DNA from: VAZQ01 sp963739175 | GTDB taxonomy: Bacteria > Pseudomonadota > Alphaproteobacteria > Rhizobiales > Xanthobacteraceae | DNA: 64,000 nucleotides | Reading direction: 5' to 3' | Assembly (NCBI GenBank): GCA_963739175.1 | Contig: CAVTZH010000008.1 | Coordinates: forward strand, 186,001 to 250,000 | Shown: positions 29,673 through 38,464 of the stretch, in pieces | Position numbering within the stretch: position 1 is the first letter of the stretch | Layout: every line of letters starts with the position of its first letter | Translations under genes and position numbers: made by a program | Notes under the pieces: model-generated | Told to the model about the DNA's origin: nothing | What the model saw: the letters and a program-made list of their open reading frames with translations, nothing else | Database searches by the model: none

Positions 29673-31340
29673 CTACTGCAGCAGCTCGATATAGCCGATC
29701 CGGCCCGACAGCACGCCTGAGTACCAGATCCGGTTGGGATTGCTCTGATCGACCTCGATGCGCCGCACGTCGGTCTCCGCATACATCAGCGGAAACTCGG
29801 TCCACACGCCGGTGGCCGGATCAAGACGGGCGAGCTTGTCGACGTGATGCAGGCTGGTCCAGATCACGCGATTCGTCATGTCGGCATCCGCGAGATAGAC
29901 GCCGGCGTCTTCGCTCGGTGCTCTGAACTCCTTCCTCTCCAACGTCCTGTAGTCGACCCGCAGCAGGCTGCCGGCGCCGTGCAGACCCACCCACAGATTG
30001 CCGTCCCAGTCGGCGCCAATCTTGCGCGCGACCGGGTCCTCGACGCCGAGCGGAAATTCTTCGAACTTGCCGCTCACGGGGTCGATGCGCGCAATCTGAT
30101 CGACGGAGTTCTCCACGATCCAGAGTTTGTTGTCCCCGCCGACCGCAATGCCGTAGGGGGTAGCATTCCTGTTGCGCTGGACGCCGGCCGGCACGTCGAA
30201 AAACGTGAACTGCCTGGTCGCGGGATCGAGGCGGATGACCTCGTTGTTGCCGATCGAGTTGAGCCATACCGTATTGTTCGGGTGTACGCGCATGGAGTTA
30301 CCGCTGGCGTTGCCGCTCTTCGTCGGCGGAAGCTCGTACACCTCGAACCGCTCAGCCTTCGGATCGAAGCTCAGAAAGCGCCGGTTCGGGCCGCCATCGA
30401 CCATCCATAGTTCACCTTGCTTGCCTGTGCGGATGGCGTTGAGGCGCACATGCGTCGAGGGGCCGGCGGGCGGCTCATATTCGGTGTAGGTCAGGGTCTT
30501 GCGATCGAGCTTGCCCAGGCGTCCACCGGTGCGCTGAGTAATCCAGCCGTTGCTGTTGAGATCGACTGCCACTTCGTGCGGCTCCGATCTCGGATTGGGC
30601 AGCTCGTATTCGACCACGATGTAGTCGCGCGCCGCCGGCGGCACGAGCGTCCGCGGCAGGCGGCTGAACAGGTCGGGCTTGGCCTTGGCGGCGCTGCCCG
30701 CGGGCGCGTAGTTGGCCGCGAGATAAGCCAGCACCACCCGTTCCTCGTCCTCGCTGAGCGCCTGGGCAAACGTCGAGCCCTGCGCATAGAGCCTCATGCT
30801 GTGCAGCACCGCTCGCCAGCGTGCCTGATTGCCGCGCGATCGCGCGATCCGCTGCGCGTCGTGGCAGGCCACGCACTTCGCCTCGATGATGGCCTTGCCT
30901 TCGCCTGGAGCCAGGCTGACGGGCTGGGCCCCGAGGCCGCGCTGACCCGGCTGCCGCCCGGGCCATGCCGGCGGCAATGTCGGCGCGCGCGCTACCGCGA
31001 GCGAAAGATCCACCGACGCCGATTTGCCCGCCGCTACTTCGATGACGGCCGACGGCGCGCTCTGGTGCTCACCTCCGATCGCCTGCACGACATATTTGCC
31101 GGGCGGCAGCCTGCTATTGGTGTATCTGCCCTGCGTCTTGGTGATGACCATGAAATAGAGACGGCGTTCGGCATTCTTCATCTGCACGAAGGCGCCTTCG
31201 AGCGGCGCACCGGCCGCGTCGGTAACGATGCCCATCAGGGTCCCAACAGGTTCTTGTGCCAATCCCGCGCCCGACCAGAAAGCCGATGCGACAAACGCCA
31301 ATGCGGCAAAATATGATTTCAGACTGCCAGATTTCGGCAT
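29673..31340 (-). CDS. Exported three-domain protein: CarboxypepD-like, cytochrome c, Vgb-type beta-propeller
   Basis: 555 residues; the ATG at 31340 is chosen for the GGGAGG 6 nt upstream. A signal peptide ends near AGLAQE. A carboxypeptidase-regulatory-like beta-sandwich covers about 30-110 (LMGIVTDAAGAPLEGAFVQM, PPGKYVVQA). A mono-heme c-type motif CVACHD is near residue 157. The remainder is a six-bladed propeller of the virginiamycin B lyase/streptogramin type (NNEVIRLDPATRQFTFFDV, repeats of the form GxLWxxE). It is probably a periplasmic electron-carrying or sensing protein; true Vgb activity is unlikely given the fusion. A paralogue with the same order lies directly upstream. Confidence 0.85.
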   Translation of the reverse strand: MPKSGSLKSYFAALAFVASAFWSGAGLAQEPVGTLMGIVTDAAGAPLEGAFVQMKNAERRLYFMVITKTQGRYTNSRLPPGKYVVQAIGGEHQSAPSAVIEVAAGKSASVDLSLAVARAPTLPPAWPGRQPGQRGLGAQPVSLAPGEGKAIIEAKCVACHDAQRIARSRGNQARWRAVLHSMRLYAQGSTFAQALSEDEERVVLAYLAANYAPAGSAAKAKPDLFSRLPRTLVPPAARDYIVVEYELPNPRSEPHEVAVDLNSNGWITQRTGGRLGKLDRKTLTYTEYEPPAGPSTHVRLNAIRTGKQGELWMVDGGPNRRFLSFDPKAERFEVYELPPTKSGNASGNSMRVHPNNTVWLNSIGNNEVIRLDPATRQFTFFDVPAGVQRNRNATPYGIAVGGDNKLWIVENSVDQIARIDPVSGKFEEFPLGVEDPVARKIGADWDGNLWVGLHGAGSLLRVDYRTLERKEFRAPSEDAGVYLADADMTNRVIWTSLHHVDKLARLDPATGVWTEFPLMYAETDVRRIEVDQSNPNRIWYSGVLSGRIGYIELLQ

Positions 31341-31387
31341 GTCGAACCTCCCGTTGATCGGTGATCTTGTCAGCCGCCACATTCGCA

Positions 31388-31428
31388 ACCGGCCCCGCCG
31401 ACACACGGGGCCGGTGTTTTCTTTTGCG
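31388..31428 (+). terminator. Terminator-like hairpin repeat
   Basis: Stem ACCGGCCCC / GGGGCCGGT with loop GCCGACACAC then GTTTTCTTTT on the plus strand. It is almost the same sequence as the L,D-transpeptidase terminator at 29538, although no plus-strand gene ends here; it lies between two minus-strand genes. It is probably a dispersed copy; any action on minus-strand transcription is weaker because no T-run follows on that strand. Confidence 0.6.
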
Positions 31429-31435
31429 AAGACGT

Positions 31436-33004
31436 TCAGCGCGCTTCGGCGCTGCGCTGCCTGTTCGACAGATAGAAATAGCCGACGCGGTTGTTGGGCG
31501 GCGAGCCGAACCACATGCGGCCCTCCTTGTCGACGAAGAAGTCGCGCATGCCGTTGTCGGCATAGGGCATCGGATACTCGATGACCTTGCCGGTCTCCGG
31601 ATCGAGCTTGCCCATCACGTCGCGGTAGTAGGACGAGTACCAGATCTGCCCGTCGGTCGCGATCCCGAGCGCGTAGGGCTTGGTGTCTTTGACCGGCAGC
31701 GCGAAGTCCTTGAAGGTCTCGGACTTCGGATCGAACCGGCCGATGCGGTCGCCGTCATAGACCGCGTACCAGATCGAGCCGTCGTCGGCGAGCTGAATGC
31801 GCCGCGTGCGATCGCGCGCCGGCGGGATGTACTTGGTCACGATCAAGGTCTTGGGATCGACCTTGCCGATGATGCCGTCGCGGACCATCTGGCTGAACCA
31901 GACGGTGCCCTGCTTGTCGATGGCGATGCCGTAGGCGGTCGGCACTTCCGGGATCTTGGTGTAGGTCTTGGTCGCCGGATCGAAGCGCGTCAGTCCGCCG
32001 GTCGACCAGATGGTCCCGTCCGGATGCGCCGCGATCGTGTGCTTGCGCCAGTCATGCTCATACTCGGCCCACTGTCCGGTCGCGGGGTCGAAGCGTCCGA
32101 GCTTCTTCGAGCCGGCCTGCGCCACCCAGATCGAGCCGTCGGGCGCGGGCACCGCCGAATGGATCAGCGCCGGGCCCGGATTCGGCACCCGGTATTCCTT
32201 CATCTCGCCGGTCGCTGGATTGAAATGCGCGATCCGGTTCGAGGAGCCGTATTGCGGAATCCAGAACGTGCCGTCCTTGGCGGGATGCGCCGTCCACGGG
32301 AAGCGGTCGGGGCCGGGCATTTCGTAGTCGACATAGACGATGCGAAGCGCCTCGTCGGGGATCGCGGTCAGCGTGTTCTGGTAGCCCGGCATCTCGGCCG
32401 GCGAGCGCGGCAGCGTCGAGTCCTGGCCGAACATCTCGTTCATGTAGAACGCGACGTCCTCCGCCTGCTGGTCGCTGAAGCCGCGGCGGTCGGCGAGCGA
32501 GGCGCGCATCGCCTCGCGCATGTATTCGACGCGGCTGCGCCAGCCGTCGTGGTCGCGCACGGTCGCCGCCATCTTGCCCTGGAAGCCGTGGCAGCTCATG
32601 CAATCGTTGACCAGCACGTCCTTGCCGCGTGCATTCGGCAGCAGCTGGATGCCCTGGAGGATGGAAATGTCCGTCCAGCGCACCACGCCCTTCTGCAGCG
32701 CGAAGTCGTGCGAGATGTTCTGCTCGGCGGTGAGCTTGATGTCGCTCTTGGGAGCGGCCCTGAGAGCCGCCGCCCGGATCGACAGCCGATAGTCGCCGGC
32801 AGGCAGGTTCTCGACGACGTATTTGCCTTGGTTATCGGTCAGCACGCTGACCGTCATCTTCATGCCGGCATGGCGGGCCTGCACGAACGCAGCGCGGACC
32901 GGCGCCCCGTCCGGACCCGTCACCGTGCCGGAAATGGTCGCGGCATCGGCGCTGGAGACAGCAAAAATGATTCCGAGTACCCCAAGCAGAGCTTGTGAGC
33001 GCAT
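31436..33004 (-). CDS. Exported three-domain protein, paralogue of the adjacent gene (CarboxypepD-like, cytochrome c, Vgb-type propeller)
   Basis: 522 residues from the ATG at 33004 (GAGGA 7 nt upstream). The signal peptide MRSQALLGVLGIIFAVSSA is cut near ADA. A CarboxypepD-like sandwich (ISGTVTGPDGAPVRAAFVQA, GDYRLSIRA) covers 23-100, the heme motif CMSCHG is near 135, and a propeller follows with repeats such as NRIAHFNPATGEMKEYRVP and KLGRFDPATGQWAEYE. Order and length match the downstream gene but overall identity is modest, so the duplication is old. A one-gene duplication of a redox-linked periplasmic protein beside a Fe/2-oxoglutarate oxygenase and uptake receptor suggests a catabolic function. 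Confidence 0.87.
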   Translation of the reverse strand: MRSQALLGVLGIIFAVSSADAATISGTVTGPDGAPVRAAFVQARHAGMKMTVSVLTDNQGKYVVENLPAGDYRLSIRAAALRAAPKSDIKLTAEQNISHDFALQKGVVRWTDISILQGIQLLPNARGKDVLVNDCMSCHGFQGKMAATVRDHDGWRSRVEYMREAMRASLADRRGFSDQQAEDVAFYMNEMFGQDSTLPRSPAEMPGYQNTLTAIPDEALRIVYVDYEMPGPDRFPWTAHPAKDGTFWIPQYGSSNRIAHFNPATGEMKEYRVPNPGPALIHSAVPAPDGSIWVAQAGSKKLGRFDPATGQWAEYEHDWRKHTIAAHPDGTIWSTGGLTRFDPATKTYTKIPEVPTAYGIAIDKQGTVWFSQMVRDGIIGKVDPKTLIVTKYIPPARDRTRRIQLADDGSIWYAVYDGDRIGRFDPKSETFKDFALPVKDTKPYALGIATDGQIWYSSYYRDVMGKLDPETGKVIEYPMPYADNGMRDFFVDKEGRMWFGSPPNNRVGYFYLSNRQRSAEAR

Positions 33005-33213
33005 GGCGTTTCCTCTGTCGTTCCGTCCCTTGTGGGACGGTATTTTCATTAGGCTTGCGGCGCGGCGCGGGAGCGTCTGAATTGCAAACGCTCGAAGTCG
33101 ACGCGTCGGCGCAGCGCAAGCATTCGGCTCCCGGCCGACGCGCAAGTCAAGATGGTTCGCGGCGCTGTTGAATGTTGCGACGGCGGCGACGTGAGTAGCG
33201 CAGCCAAAAGACA

Positions 33214-33249
33214 ACACCGGCCCCGCTGACCATGGGGCCGGTGTTTATC
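33214..33249 (-). terminator. Rho-independent terminator
   Basis: Stem ACACCGGCCCC / GGGGCCGGTGT with a 9-nt loop, T-rich on both sides (minus: TGTCTTTTGG). It lies 30 bp past the stop of the TauD-type gene. The preceding text (GCGACGTGAGTAGCGCAG) resembles that before the 29538 terminator, so a segment of about 70 bp is repeated. Confidence 0.75.
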
Positions 33250-33279
33250 TCGTTCGCAGTCTCCGGAGTGGGTAGCGTC

Positions 33280-34371
33280 CTACGCCGCGGCGCTGACGTC
33301 GAGCGGCGCGGTGAGCTTGACGCCCTTGAGGCTTACGCCGCGGCCGGACCGGCCTTCACGCTGGTCCTTGGGGATCGGACGACCGTTGGGATCGGACAGC
33401 CACAGCCGCAACAGATGGCGCTTGCGCGCCTCTTCCGGCCAGTCGTCATATTCGCGCCGGGTGTGCAGCGTGACGAAGTTGTTGAGGAACTGGATGTCAC
33501 CCGGCTCGAAGCCGATATCGACCGCACATTCGGACACCGTCGTCCGATAAAGCTCGACCGCTTCCACCTGCGCCGGCGTGTAACGCGGCACGCCCGGGAG
33601 CTTCTGCGCCTTGTCGATGGCTGCGCCCGCGCCGGTCGCGCTGAAATAGCCTTCGATGAACGAGAAGATCGGCTGCGTGAAGTACGGCTTCTCGCCCGGG
33701 TTCACCTCGCCGGTGTGGGAACGGTAGAAGTCCTCGCACAGCACCTGCGCCAGATCGGGGCGCTTCCCAAGAATTCGATTGTAGACCGTGACCGAGCTCG
33801 CGACCCGGCTCTCGCCGCCGCTCTTCGCGCCGTGCAAGCAAAGCAGCCCCACATAGTCGCAGGCATCCGCGTGGAACAGCATTTCGGCGCGTGTCATGTA
33901 GCCGCGCGTGTTCGGGTCGGCGTAGTCCCCGCCCAGATCCTTGACGTGACCCAGGATGTGACCCTGCCCGTTCTGTGACATGGTCGTGCCCATGTAGCTG
34001 CCCAACCCGAGATAGGCGATCGCGCACGCTTCGCGATCGAACCGATCGGTCGGGAAGTTCTGCATCATGACCATGCCGCGACCGTCCAGCAGCTCGCGCC
34101 GGACGTCGGCCATCACGTCCGCGAGCGCGGTAAGCGGGAAATTCTCGCGCCGCACTGCCTCGACCGCGACGCCGTTGCGGCGGACCGCCGCAACCGCCTC
34201 TGCGAGCTCGTCATGATCGCGTGCGCTGAACCGGTAGCTCCACGACGCAACATCCCCGAGCTCGCCAGGGGCCCATTCGGCCGGGTCGATCACAGGCTGC
34301 ATGGGCACGGCAGGCGTGCGCCGCGCCTTGTGGAAGGTGCGGAAATCTCCGGTAACGACTGTATCCATCAT
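33280..34371 (-). CDS. TauD/TfdA-family Fe(II)/2-oxoglutarate-dependent oxygenase
   Basis: 363 residues from the ATG at 34371 (AGGA 5 nt upstream). The iron facial triad is visible: HxD in LFHADACDYVGLLCL near residue 171 and the distal His in LNNFVTLHTRREYDDW near 305; the Arg for 2-oxoglutarate is in KRHLLRLWL. The family hydroxylates unactivated C-H bonds next to sulphonates, betaines or aryloxy acids. The substrate is not known. It is preceded by a divergent Bug-type receptor gene 198 bp away, a likely shared control region. Confidence 0.88.
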   Translation of the reverse strand: MMDTVVTGDFRTFHKARRTPAVPMQPVIDPAEWAPGELGDVASWSYRFSARDHDELAEAVAAVRRNGVAVEAVRRENFPLTALADVMADVRRELLDGRGMVMMQNFPTDRFDREACAIAYLGLGSYMGTTMSQNGQGHILGHVKDLGGDYADPNTRGYMTRAEMLFHADACDYVGLLCLHGAKSGGESRVASSVTVYNRILGKRPDLAQVLCEDFYRSHTGEVNPGEKPYFTQPIFSFIEGYFSATGAGAAIDKAQKLPGVPRYTPAQVEAVELYRTTVSECAVDIGFEPGDIQFLNNFVTLHTRREYDDWPEEARKRHLLRLWLSDPNGRPIPKDQREGRSGRGVSLKGVKLTAPLDVSAAA

Positions 34372-34568
34372 GGTGGTCCTGCTGTCCGACGCGTTCGGGA
34401 GTTTAGCAGCTTTTCCCGGCGGCAGCGTTGCAATTCCGGCAGGTGGTTCGATGCGGCATGCATATTGCAATGCGAAAATCCGCTGCCCAGAATCGTCGCA
34501 TGGCCGTTGCGATCTGCCGCCGCCGGTCCATGATGGTGATGGGAACTGCTCCACACGTGGGACCGCTC

Positions 34569-35570
34569 ATGCACGCCGTCGTCGCCCTTGCCCTCGCCGC
34601 ACTCCTGCTGCTGGCCCCGCCCGCCCGCGCCGACGATTTCTACCAGGGCAAGACGCTGACCATCGTCGTCGGGTACACCACCGGCGGCGGCTATGACATC
34701 AACGCCCGCCTGGTGGCGCGCCATTACAGCAAGCACATCCCCGGCAATCCCAACATCGTGGTCGTCAACATGCCGGGCGCCGGCAGCCTGCGCGCGCTCG
34801 AGCATATTGAACGGCACGCGGCGAAGGACGGCACCGTCATCGGCCTGTTCGACTACACACAGATCACCAACTCGCTGCTCACGCCCGGCAAAGTGCCGAT
34901 CGACTTCCGCAAGTTCAAATGGATCGGCAGCGTCCAGCAGGATCTCGCCGTCTGCTACGTCTGGCACACGCTGCCCGTGAAGACGATGGCGGACCTGCAG
35001 AAGCTGCCCAAGATACACATGGGCCGCACCAATCCGGGCACGTCCTCCGACACGCAGCAACGCATTCTGCGCCGGCTCTTCAACGTGAATGTCCACTCTG
35101 TCGCCGGCTATCCCGGATCGGCGGAGGGCTTCATTGCTGTCGAGCGCGGCGAGCTCGAAGGCGGCTGCATGACCTGGGCGAGCCTGCCGCGGCATTGGAT
35201 CGCGGAAAGCAAGATCAGGCCGATCATGCGTGTCACACCCGCAACCGCACCCGACCTGCAGGCGGATGTGCCGGCGGCGGCCGACCTGCTCACGCAGGAT
35301 CGCGACCGCAGGATATTGCACGTGCTGTCAGCGGCCGGCGAGGTCGGCAAGCCGTTCGTCGCGCAGATTTCCGTCCCCGACGACCGCGTGGCGATCCTGC
35401 GCAAGGCCTTCGCCGCCATGGTGGCGGACCCCGCCTTCATCGCCGACGCCGCCAAAGTGCGCCAGCCGGTGACCCCGACGCTCGGCGCCGCCGCGACCAA
35501 GATCCTCGACGATATCTATTCCGCGCCGGAGGACATCGTCGCCGCGGCGCGTTCGGTCGCGAACGACTGA
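34569..35570 (+). CDS. Bug/TctC-type periplasmic solute-binding protein
   Basis: 333 residues from the ATG at 34569 (signal peptide VVALALAALLLLAPPARADD). Mature part: TLTIVVGYTTGGGYDINARL (the ligand-binding beta1-alpha1 loop), then IVVVNMPGAGSLRALEHI and RTNPGTSSDTQQRI. The family binds organic acids for tripartite tricarboxylate transporters, but the membrane TctA/TctB genes are not in this window, as is common for orphan Bug receptors. It is divergent from the TauD-type oxygenase and may supply or sense the same substrate. Upstream in-frame ATGs would add residues before the signal peptide and were not used. Confidence 0.88.
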   Translation: MHAVVALALAALLLLAPPARADDFYQGKTLTIVVGYTTGGGYDINARLVARHYSKHIPGNPNIVVVNMPGAGSLRALEHIERHAAKDGTVIGLFDYTQITNSLLTPGKVPIDFRKFKWIGSVQQDLAVCYVWHTLPVKTMADLQKLPKIHMGRTNPGTSSDTQQRILRRLFNVNVHSVAGYPGSAEGFIAVERGELEGGCMTWASLPRHWIAESKIRPIMRVTPATAPDLQADVPAAADLLTQDRDRRILHVLSAAGEVGKPFVAQISVPDDRVAILRKAFAAMVADPAFIADAAKVRQPVTPTLGAAATKILDDIYSAPEDIVAAARSVAND

Positions 35571-35681
35571 GCGCGGCGACGACCCCGGTTATGGTGCGCG
35601 AAGAAACCGGGATCCCGGGTCTGCACAGCAGCACTGCGTGCTGCAGTGCGCCCGGGACACGAGAGCTGAGCGTCCGCGCGC

Positions 35682-37181
35682 TCACGCCTTGCGGAACAGC
35701 GGCCAGAAGTCGTCGAACGACGCGCGCGCCGGCAGCGCGTTGAGGATCGCCAGGATCTGCCCCGCCCTGCCCTTGTCCATCACCAGCGCCGCGCAGTCGT
35801 AGAACTTCTCCTCGAGCTGCGCCTGCGACATCGGCAGCTTGCTCGAGCCGGTCGAGAAATCCTTGCGCACCTCGAACACCTGGCCATCGTTCATCGTGAT
35901 GCGGATTTTTGCCGGACTGTCGTCGCCGCCGGGGCCGAGCTCCGGGTCGACGGCGGCGGTAATCTTCGGCTGGATCGCCTTCAGGCGGTCGTCGGCGAGC
36001 GCCTTGTCGGTGAAGGCCGCGATCCGCGGCGCGCCGTGCACCAGGGAATACGGCACCAGATAGCCGACACTGAACTTCGCCTGCTCGGTGTTCGAGGGAT
36101 AAGCGGTCGACGCGCGCTGGCCGGCGGCGCGCGACACCCCGCAATGGATGCTCTTGATGTCGTCGAGCCGTCCGCCGATGCGCGCGCGCAGCTCGAGCGC
36201 CGCCTCGATCGAGGTGTGGGTGAGCCCGCCGCAGGGATACGGCTTGAAGCGATAGCGGCCGCTGACGAGGTCGTAGCGGCTGCCGAAATCCTTGAAGCCG
36301 TCGAACGACACATCAGTGCCGCGCGCAAAAGTCTGGAAGTAGCCGTTGCGGCCTTCGAACGCCGCCGGATTGGCGGTGTAGCCGGCCTTGCCGAGCGTCG
36401 CCGCCAGCACGCCGTTGCGCGCCGCGTTGCCGGCATGCAGCGGCTTGGTCATGGTCGCGAAATTGGCGGTGAAGCCCGAGGCGAGCGACGCCGCGATGCC
36501 CATCACGTGCGGGATCGCGGGCGCCGGCACCTGCATCAGCCGCGCGCAGGCCGCCGCCGCGCCGAGCACGCCGACCATGCCGGTCGAATGCCAGCCGTCG
36601 AACATCGGCCCGTCCTGGTCGGCGCGCACGATGCGTGACGCCACCTCGGCGCCGACGATGAATGCGCTGACGATCTCCGCCGGCGTCGCCTTGGTCGTTT
36701 CGGCGACCGGCAGGATCGCCGGGATCAACGCCGCGATCGCCTGCGCACGCATATACGTAAAGTCGTAGTCCATCGCATGTGCGGCGACGCCGTTGGCGAG
36801 CGCCGCGAGCTGCGGCGAGGCACGCAGGCTTTCCTGCACGATCGAGGCCTGCGGTGCGGCGCCTTCGGCCTTCACCATCGCGACGATGAAGTGCGCCGCC
36901 TCCTCGTGGCTGCCCGCGAGCATCACCCCGACGGTGTCGACGAACACCGCGCGGGCGCGCTCGATCACCGGCTGCGGCACGGTCTTCAGGTCGAAGCCGG
37001 TGACGAAGTCGGCGATCGCCTGGCTCACGCGCACAGCGCTGGCGGCGGCCTTCGCTTTGGCCTTGGCTTTCGGCTCGCCCTTGGTTTCCTGTGCATGCGC
37101 CGTGCCCGTCATGCCGAGCATCGCCAGCGCGCTGCCGCCGAGCAGCCGCCGGCGATCGACCGAAGTGTTCCTGTCATTCAT
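35682..37181 (-). CDS. MmgE/PrpD family protein with Tat signal peptide
   Basis: 499 residues. The N-terminus VDRRRLLGGSALAMLGMTG...AHA is a twin-arginine signal. The MmgE/PrpD fold follows from about residue 55 (IADFVTGFDLKTVP, DTVGVMLAGSHEEA, HAMDYDFTYM, KPLHAGNAARNGVLAA, KPYPCGGLTHTSIEAA). PrpD is a cytosolic 2-methylcitrate dehydratase; export of a relative is unusual, so the true reaction is likely different. It is 25 bp downstream of the NHL-propeller gene on the same strand, and a second copy lies at 38465. Confidence 0.87.
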   Translation of the reverse strand: MNDRNTSVDRRRLLGGSALAMLGMTGTAHAQETKGEPKAKAKAKAAASAVRVSQAIADFVTGFDLKTVPQPVIERARAVFVDTVGVMLAGSHEEAAHFIVAMVKAEGAAPQASIVQESLRASPQLAALANGVAAHAMDYDFTYMRAQAIAALIPAILPVAETTKATPAEIVSAFIVGAEVASRIVRADQDGPMFDGWHSTGMVGVLGAAAACARLMQVPAPAIPHVMGIAASLASGFTANFATMTKPLHAGNAARNGVLAATLGKAGYTANPAAFEGRNGYFQTFARGTDVSFDGFKDFGSRYDLVSGRYRFKPYPCGGLTHTSIEAALELRARIGGRLDDIKSIHCGVSRAAGQRASTAYPSNTEQAKFSVGYLVPYSLVHGAPRIAAFTDKALADDRLKAIQPKITAAVDPELGPGGDDSPAKIRITMNDGQVFEVRKDFSTGSSKLPMSQAQLEEKFYDCAALVMDKGRAGQILAILNALPARASFDDFWPLFRKA

Positions 37182-37206
37182 GTTGCATTCTCTCCAATGC
37201 GATGGC

Positions 37207-38170
37207 TCACCGCGCCTTCGGCACGAATTTCTGCACCCGCCAGTTCAACGTGTCGGCGACGAAGATTTCGTTGCTTCGCGCTCACCGCAATGAAGTGCGC
37301 TTCGCCGAACTGGCCGAGGCCCCGGCCCTGCTTGCCCATGGCGCCGAGCACCTTGCCGTTGAGATCGAGCTTGAGCACCTGCCCGGCATGACCGTGCGCA
37401 AGCCAAAGCGTCTGGTCGGGCGCAATGAACAGGCCGCAGGGCGTGCCGGGGTGCTGCGACGCCCGCAAGAACGTGCCGTCGGCGTCGAACACCTGGATGC
37501 GCTGGTTGTTGCGATCGGCGACATAGACGAGGCCCTTGGCGTCGATCGCGACCGAATGCGCGATGTCGAACTCGCCCGGCCCCTTGCCCTTCTTGCCCCA
37601 GGCCTTGATGAAGTTGCCGTCGCGGTCGAACTTCAAGACGCGCGGCTCGACGCGGCCGTGACCGGAAACGACATAGACCTCGCCGCTTGGCGCGACGGCG
37701 ACATCATTCGGCTCGTTGAGCAGGCGCAGGTGTCCGTAGGGATGAAACTCGCCGGCCGCGCCCTTGTTGCCCAGGATGAGCTGGATGCGCCCCTGCGGGT
37801 TCATCTTGTAGACCACGTGCGACGCCACGTCGGTGGTCCAGATGTTGTCCTGCGCATCGATGCGCAGCCCGTGCGGCCGGTCGAAGAAGCCGTCGCCGAA
37901 GCCGCGGATGAACTTGCCGTCGCGGTCGAACTCCATCAGCGGCTGCGGCCCGCGCGACAAGACGAAGATGTTGCCCTTGGAATTGATCGCGACACCCGAG
38001 ACGGCGCCGAAATTCATCCCCGGCGGCAGGGCGAAATCATCCGGGACCGCCACGTAGTCGAGCGGCGGCGGACCTTCGGTTTGCGCCAGTGACGGCGTCG
38101 CCGTCACGACAGCGACGAGCCACAGCCACGCCAACAGCCGCATGACGATATGCATCTTGGCGATACGCAT
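37207..38170 (-). CDS. Exported NHL-repeat beta-propeller protein (frameshifted near the C-terminus)
   Basis: About 320 residues once corrected. It has a signal peptide (MRLLAWLWLVAVVTATPSLAQ) and then six NHL-type blades (GVAINSKGNIFVLSRG, PHGLRIDAQDNIWTTDV, PNDVAVAPSGEVYVVSG, HSVAIDAKGLVYVADRNNQR). Proteins of this shape are often labelled SMP-30 or peptidyl-alpha-hydroxyglycine lyase-like. The frame fails near 37273; removing one base gives the expected ending NEIFVADTLNWRVQKFVPKA with a stop at 37207. The ATG at 38170 follows GGAGGG. It sits between two MmgE/PrpD genes on the same strand. Confidence 0.82.
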
Positions 38171-38239
38171 TGGAGCCCTCCTCCCGTCTCAACCTCTATC
38201 CGTCATCGACGCGGCGTCGGTCGCAATGGTGCAACGACG

Positions 38240-38410
38240 GCGGTCTGTTCCCCTCCCCCATAGCCCGTCGAAGACGGGCGTGAACGCCCTTATGGTGGGG
38301 AGGGGTTAGGGGTGGGGGTGATGCGGTTATGGCAATAGCAGGCATCAAACCTCTACCCCCCTCCCCAACCCTCCCCCACAAGGGGGGAGGGAGCCCACCG
38401 AGTTCGCGGT
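38240..38410. repeat. Palindromic repeat with inserted 38-bp core
   Basis: The outer element CCCCTCCCCC ... TGGGGAGGGG, continuing to CTCCCCAACCCTCCCCCACA and AGGGGGGAGGG, is split by a full core at 38258-38295 (CCATAGCCCGTCGAAGAC ... GCCCTTATGG). This outer repeat is a different family from those at 3001, 19030 and 63430. Confidence 0.85.
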
Positions 38411-38464
38411 ACGGTCCCAACCGACGCAGCAACAATCGTGACTGCGAGCACCGTCCGAGTGCCC

